From the NCBI GenBank assembly GCA_018304295.1, contig JAGVWK010000044.1, positions 1 through 47,047 of the forward strand: a DNA stretch of 47,047 bases, written 5' to 3'. Below the pieces are notes generated by a model that worked only from the letters and a program-made list of their open reading frames with translations, was not told the origin of the DNA and did not search any database. Positions 45,879-47,047 of the stretch are shown one piece after another. Each line of letters begins with the position of its first letter. The stretch's first letter is position 1. The translations under genes and the position numbers were made by a program. This DNA is from Microcaldota archaeon (GTDB taxonomy: Archaea; Micrarchaeota; Micrarchaeia; Anstonellales; Anstonellaceae).

Positions 45879-47047
45879 TGGCTAAGAAGATTCAGCTTGT
45901 TATCACGGATGATCAGTGGCGTCTGATAGAATCACTGCGTGGAAAAATGGGTGAGAGTGACGCGGATCTAATCAGGAACATTATGATATCCTGGTTATCT
46001 GAAAAATCATTTATAACTCTGCCTAGGGGCGACGATGGAAAGTTTTATTTTGTGGATTTATTCTGCGGTGCAGGCGGATTATCCAAAGGGTTGGAAATGG
46101 CAGGAATGACCTGCACTCTTGGGGTGGATTTTGACAAGCCAGCGACTCGCACATTTAAGTCGAATCATCCAAATTCCGCCATCTTCGATGACGATATAAC
46201 CAAGCTCACGGATTCCAAATTGAAGGAACTCGTTGGAAACAAGAAAATACGTCTTGTCTGCGGCGGCCCGCCATGTCAAGGCATGTCTACTGTGGGAAAG
46301 GGAGACCCCAAGGATCCAAGGAACTTCCTGTTCAAGGAATTTGTGCGGATTGTTGGCATACTCAAGCCTGATTATGTACTTCTTGAGAACGTCACGGGCA
46401 TGGTTGGGAGAAAGAATCAGAGCATAGTGGATGGGATAACCAGGGAATTTAAAAGCCTCGGCTATGGTCTGGCGGCCAGGGTGCTAACCGCCAGCCATTA
46501 TGGAGTGCCGGAGCGAAGAAGAAGAACAGTATTCATGGGAAACAGGCTGGGCTATGCTACAAAATGGCCGGTTCAGACGCACGACGGAGTTCAGCCTGTA
46601 AAAACGGTCGGGGATGCCATCGGAAATCTTGCATCAGACGATGGCGAAATTTTCAATCATGATGTGGAATCTGCAAGGATTATGGATGAAACAGACTTGG
46701 CGAGGATCAAACATATTCCTGAAGGATGCGGAATAAGGTACGAAGAAGACGAAGAGGCATATCTCCCCAAGGCACTAAAAATGGGTGTTGATTGGAAAAA
46801 GATGGACGAGGGAAGGTTCAGACAAACAAAATACCAAAGGCTTGACAGAAAGGCGGCTTCGCCAACAATAATGACGGGCAGATATTCTTATTATCATCCT
46901 GTCGAACCGAGATTCATAACGGTCAGGGAAGCCGCGGCTGTTCAGAGCTTTCCAAATGACTTTGTGTTTGAAGGCACTATTTCGCAACAGTGGCGTCAGG
47001 TAGGCAACGCCGTGCCGCCACTCATGGCAAAAGCACTGGGCGAGGCT
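45878..47047 (+). CDS. DNA (cytosine-5) methyltransferase with N-terminal RHH-like extension; truncated by window edge
   Basis: Open frame from ATG 45878 to the window end, absent from the ORF track because no stop is reached. DLFCGAGGLSKGLEMAG, VCGGPPCQGMSTVG, LLENVTGM, YGVPERRRRTVFMG, QVGNAVPPLMAKALGE. N-terminus MAKKIQLVITDDQWRLIESLRGKMGESDADLIRNIMISWL. Confidence 0.95.
   Translation, partial: MAKKIQLVITDDQWRLIESLRGKMGESDADLIRNIMISWLSEKSFITLPRGDDGKFYFVDLFCGAGGLSKGLEMAGMTCTLGVDFDKPATRTFKSNHPNSAIFDDDITKLTDSKLKELVGNKKIRLVCGGPPCQGMSTVGKGDPKDPRNFLFKEFVRIVGILKPDYVLLENVTGMVGRKNQSIVDGITREFKSLGYGLAARVLTASHYGVPERRRRTVFMGNRLGYATKWPVQTHDGVQPVKTVGDAIGNLASDDGEIFNHDVESARIMDETDLARIKHIPEGCGIRYEEDEEAYLPKALKMGVDWKKMDEGRFRQTKYQRLDRKAASPTIMTGRYSYYHPVEPRFITVREAAAVQSFPNDFVFEGTISQQWRQVGNAVPPLMAKALGEA

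Noticed and set aside
1-47047. CRISPR arrays, rRNA and tRNA genes
   Set aside because: No regularly spaced repeats or recognisable structural RNA seen by eye. A tRNAscan-SE or Infernal run would be needed to exclude small RNAs.

Overview
The window is gene-dense archaeal DNA. Archaeal-type GluRS and TrpRS, type-2 IPP isomerase, archaeal-type CoaD, a LonB-type ATPase, CDC48-like AAA+ and TATA-like promoters support this; a DPANN-type lineage is plausible but not proven. No rRNA, tRNA or CRISPR array was recognised by eye. Main blocks: (1) nucleic-acid enzymes (PIF1-WYL helicase, TatD, NYN, MrfA/DUF1998-like helicase); (2) small toxin-antitoxin-like modules and a one-gene DUF4143-type ATPase segment flanked by a 34-bp repeat of the idi 3' end; (3) a metal/membrane AAA+ island: VIT-family transporter, a polytopic membrane protein fused to a double AAA+ CDC48-like ATPase, NikR, a CbtB-like peptide, two secreted C-terminally anchored proteins, a membrane LonB-type AAA+ ATPase with no peptidase domain, and CbiMNQO; (4) ScpA-ScpB; (5) hisS, an AbrB-ACT regulator and an apparently complete histidine operon with a HisC-HAD fusion; (6) TrpRS, CoaD-YjjX fusion, MscS, amidohydrolase; (7) a compositionally different right edge with a C5 DNA methyltransferase that has an N-terminal RHH-like extension and a perfect palindrome at its start codon. 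The best candidate for an undescribed system is the NikR-linked nickel-uptake locus with the protease-less LonB ATPase. It carries the same three-site TTAWTAA promoter arrangement in two intergenic regions. All family calls are by eye from the translations; no database search was run.
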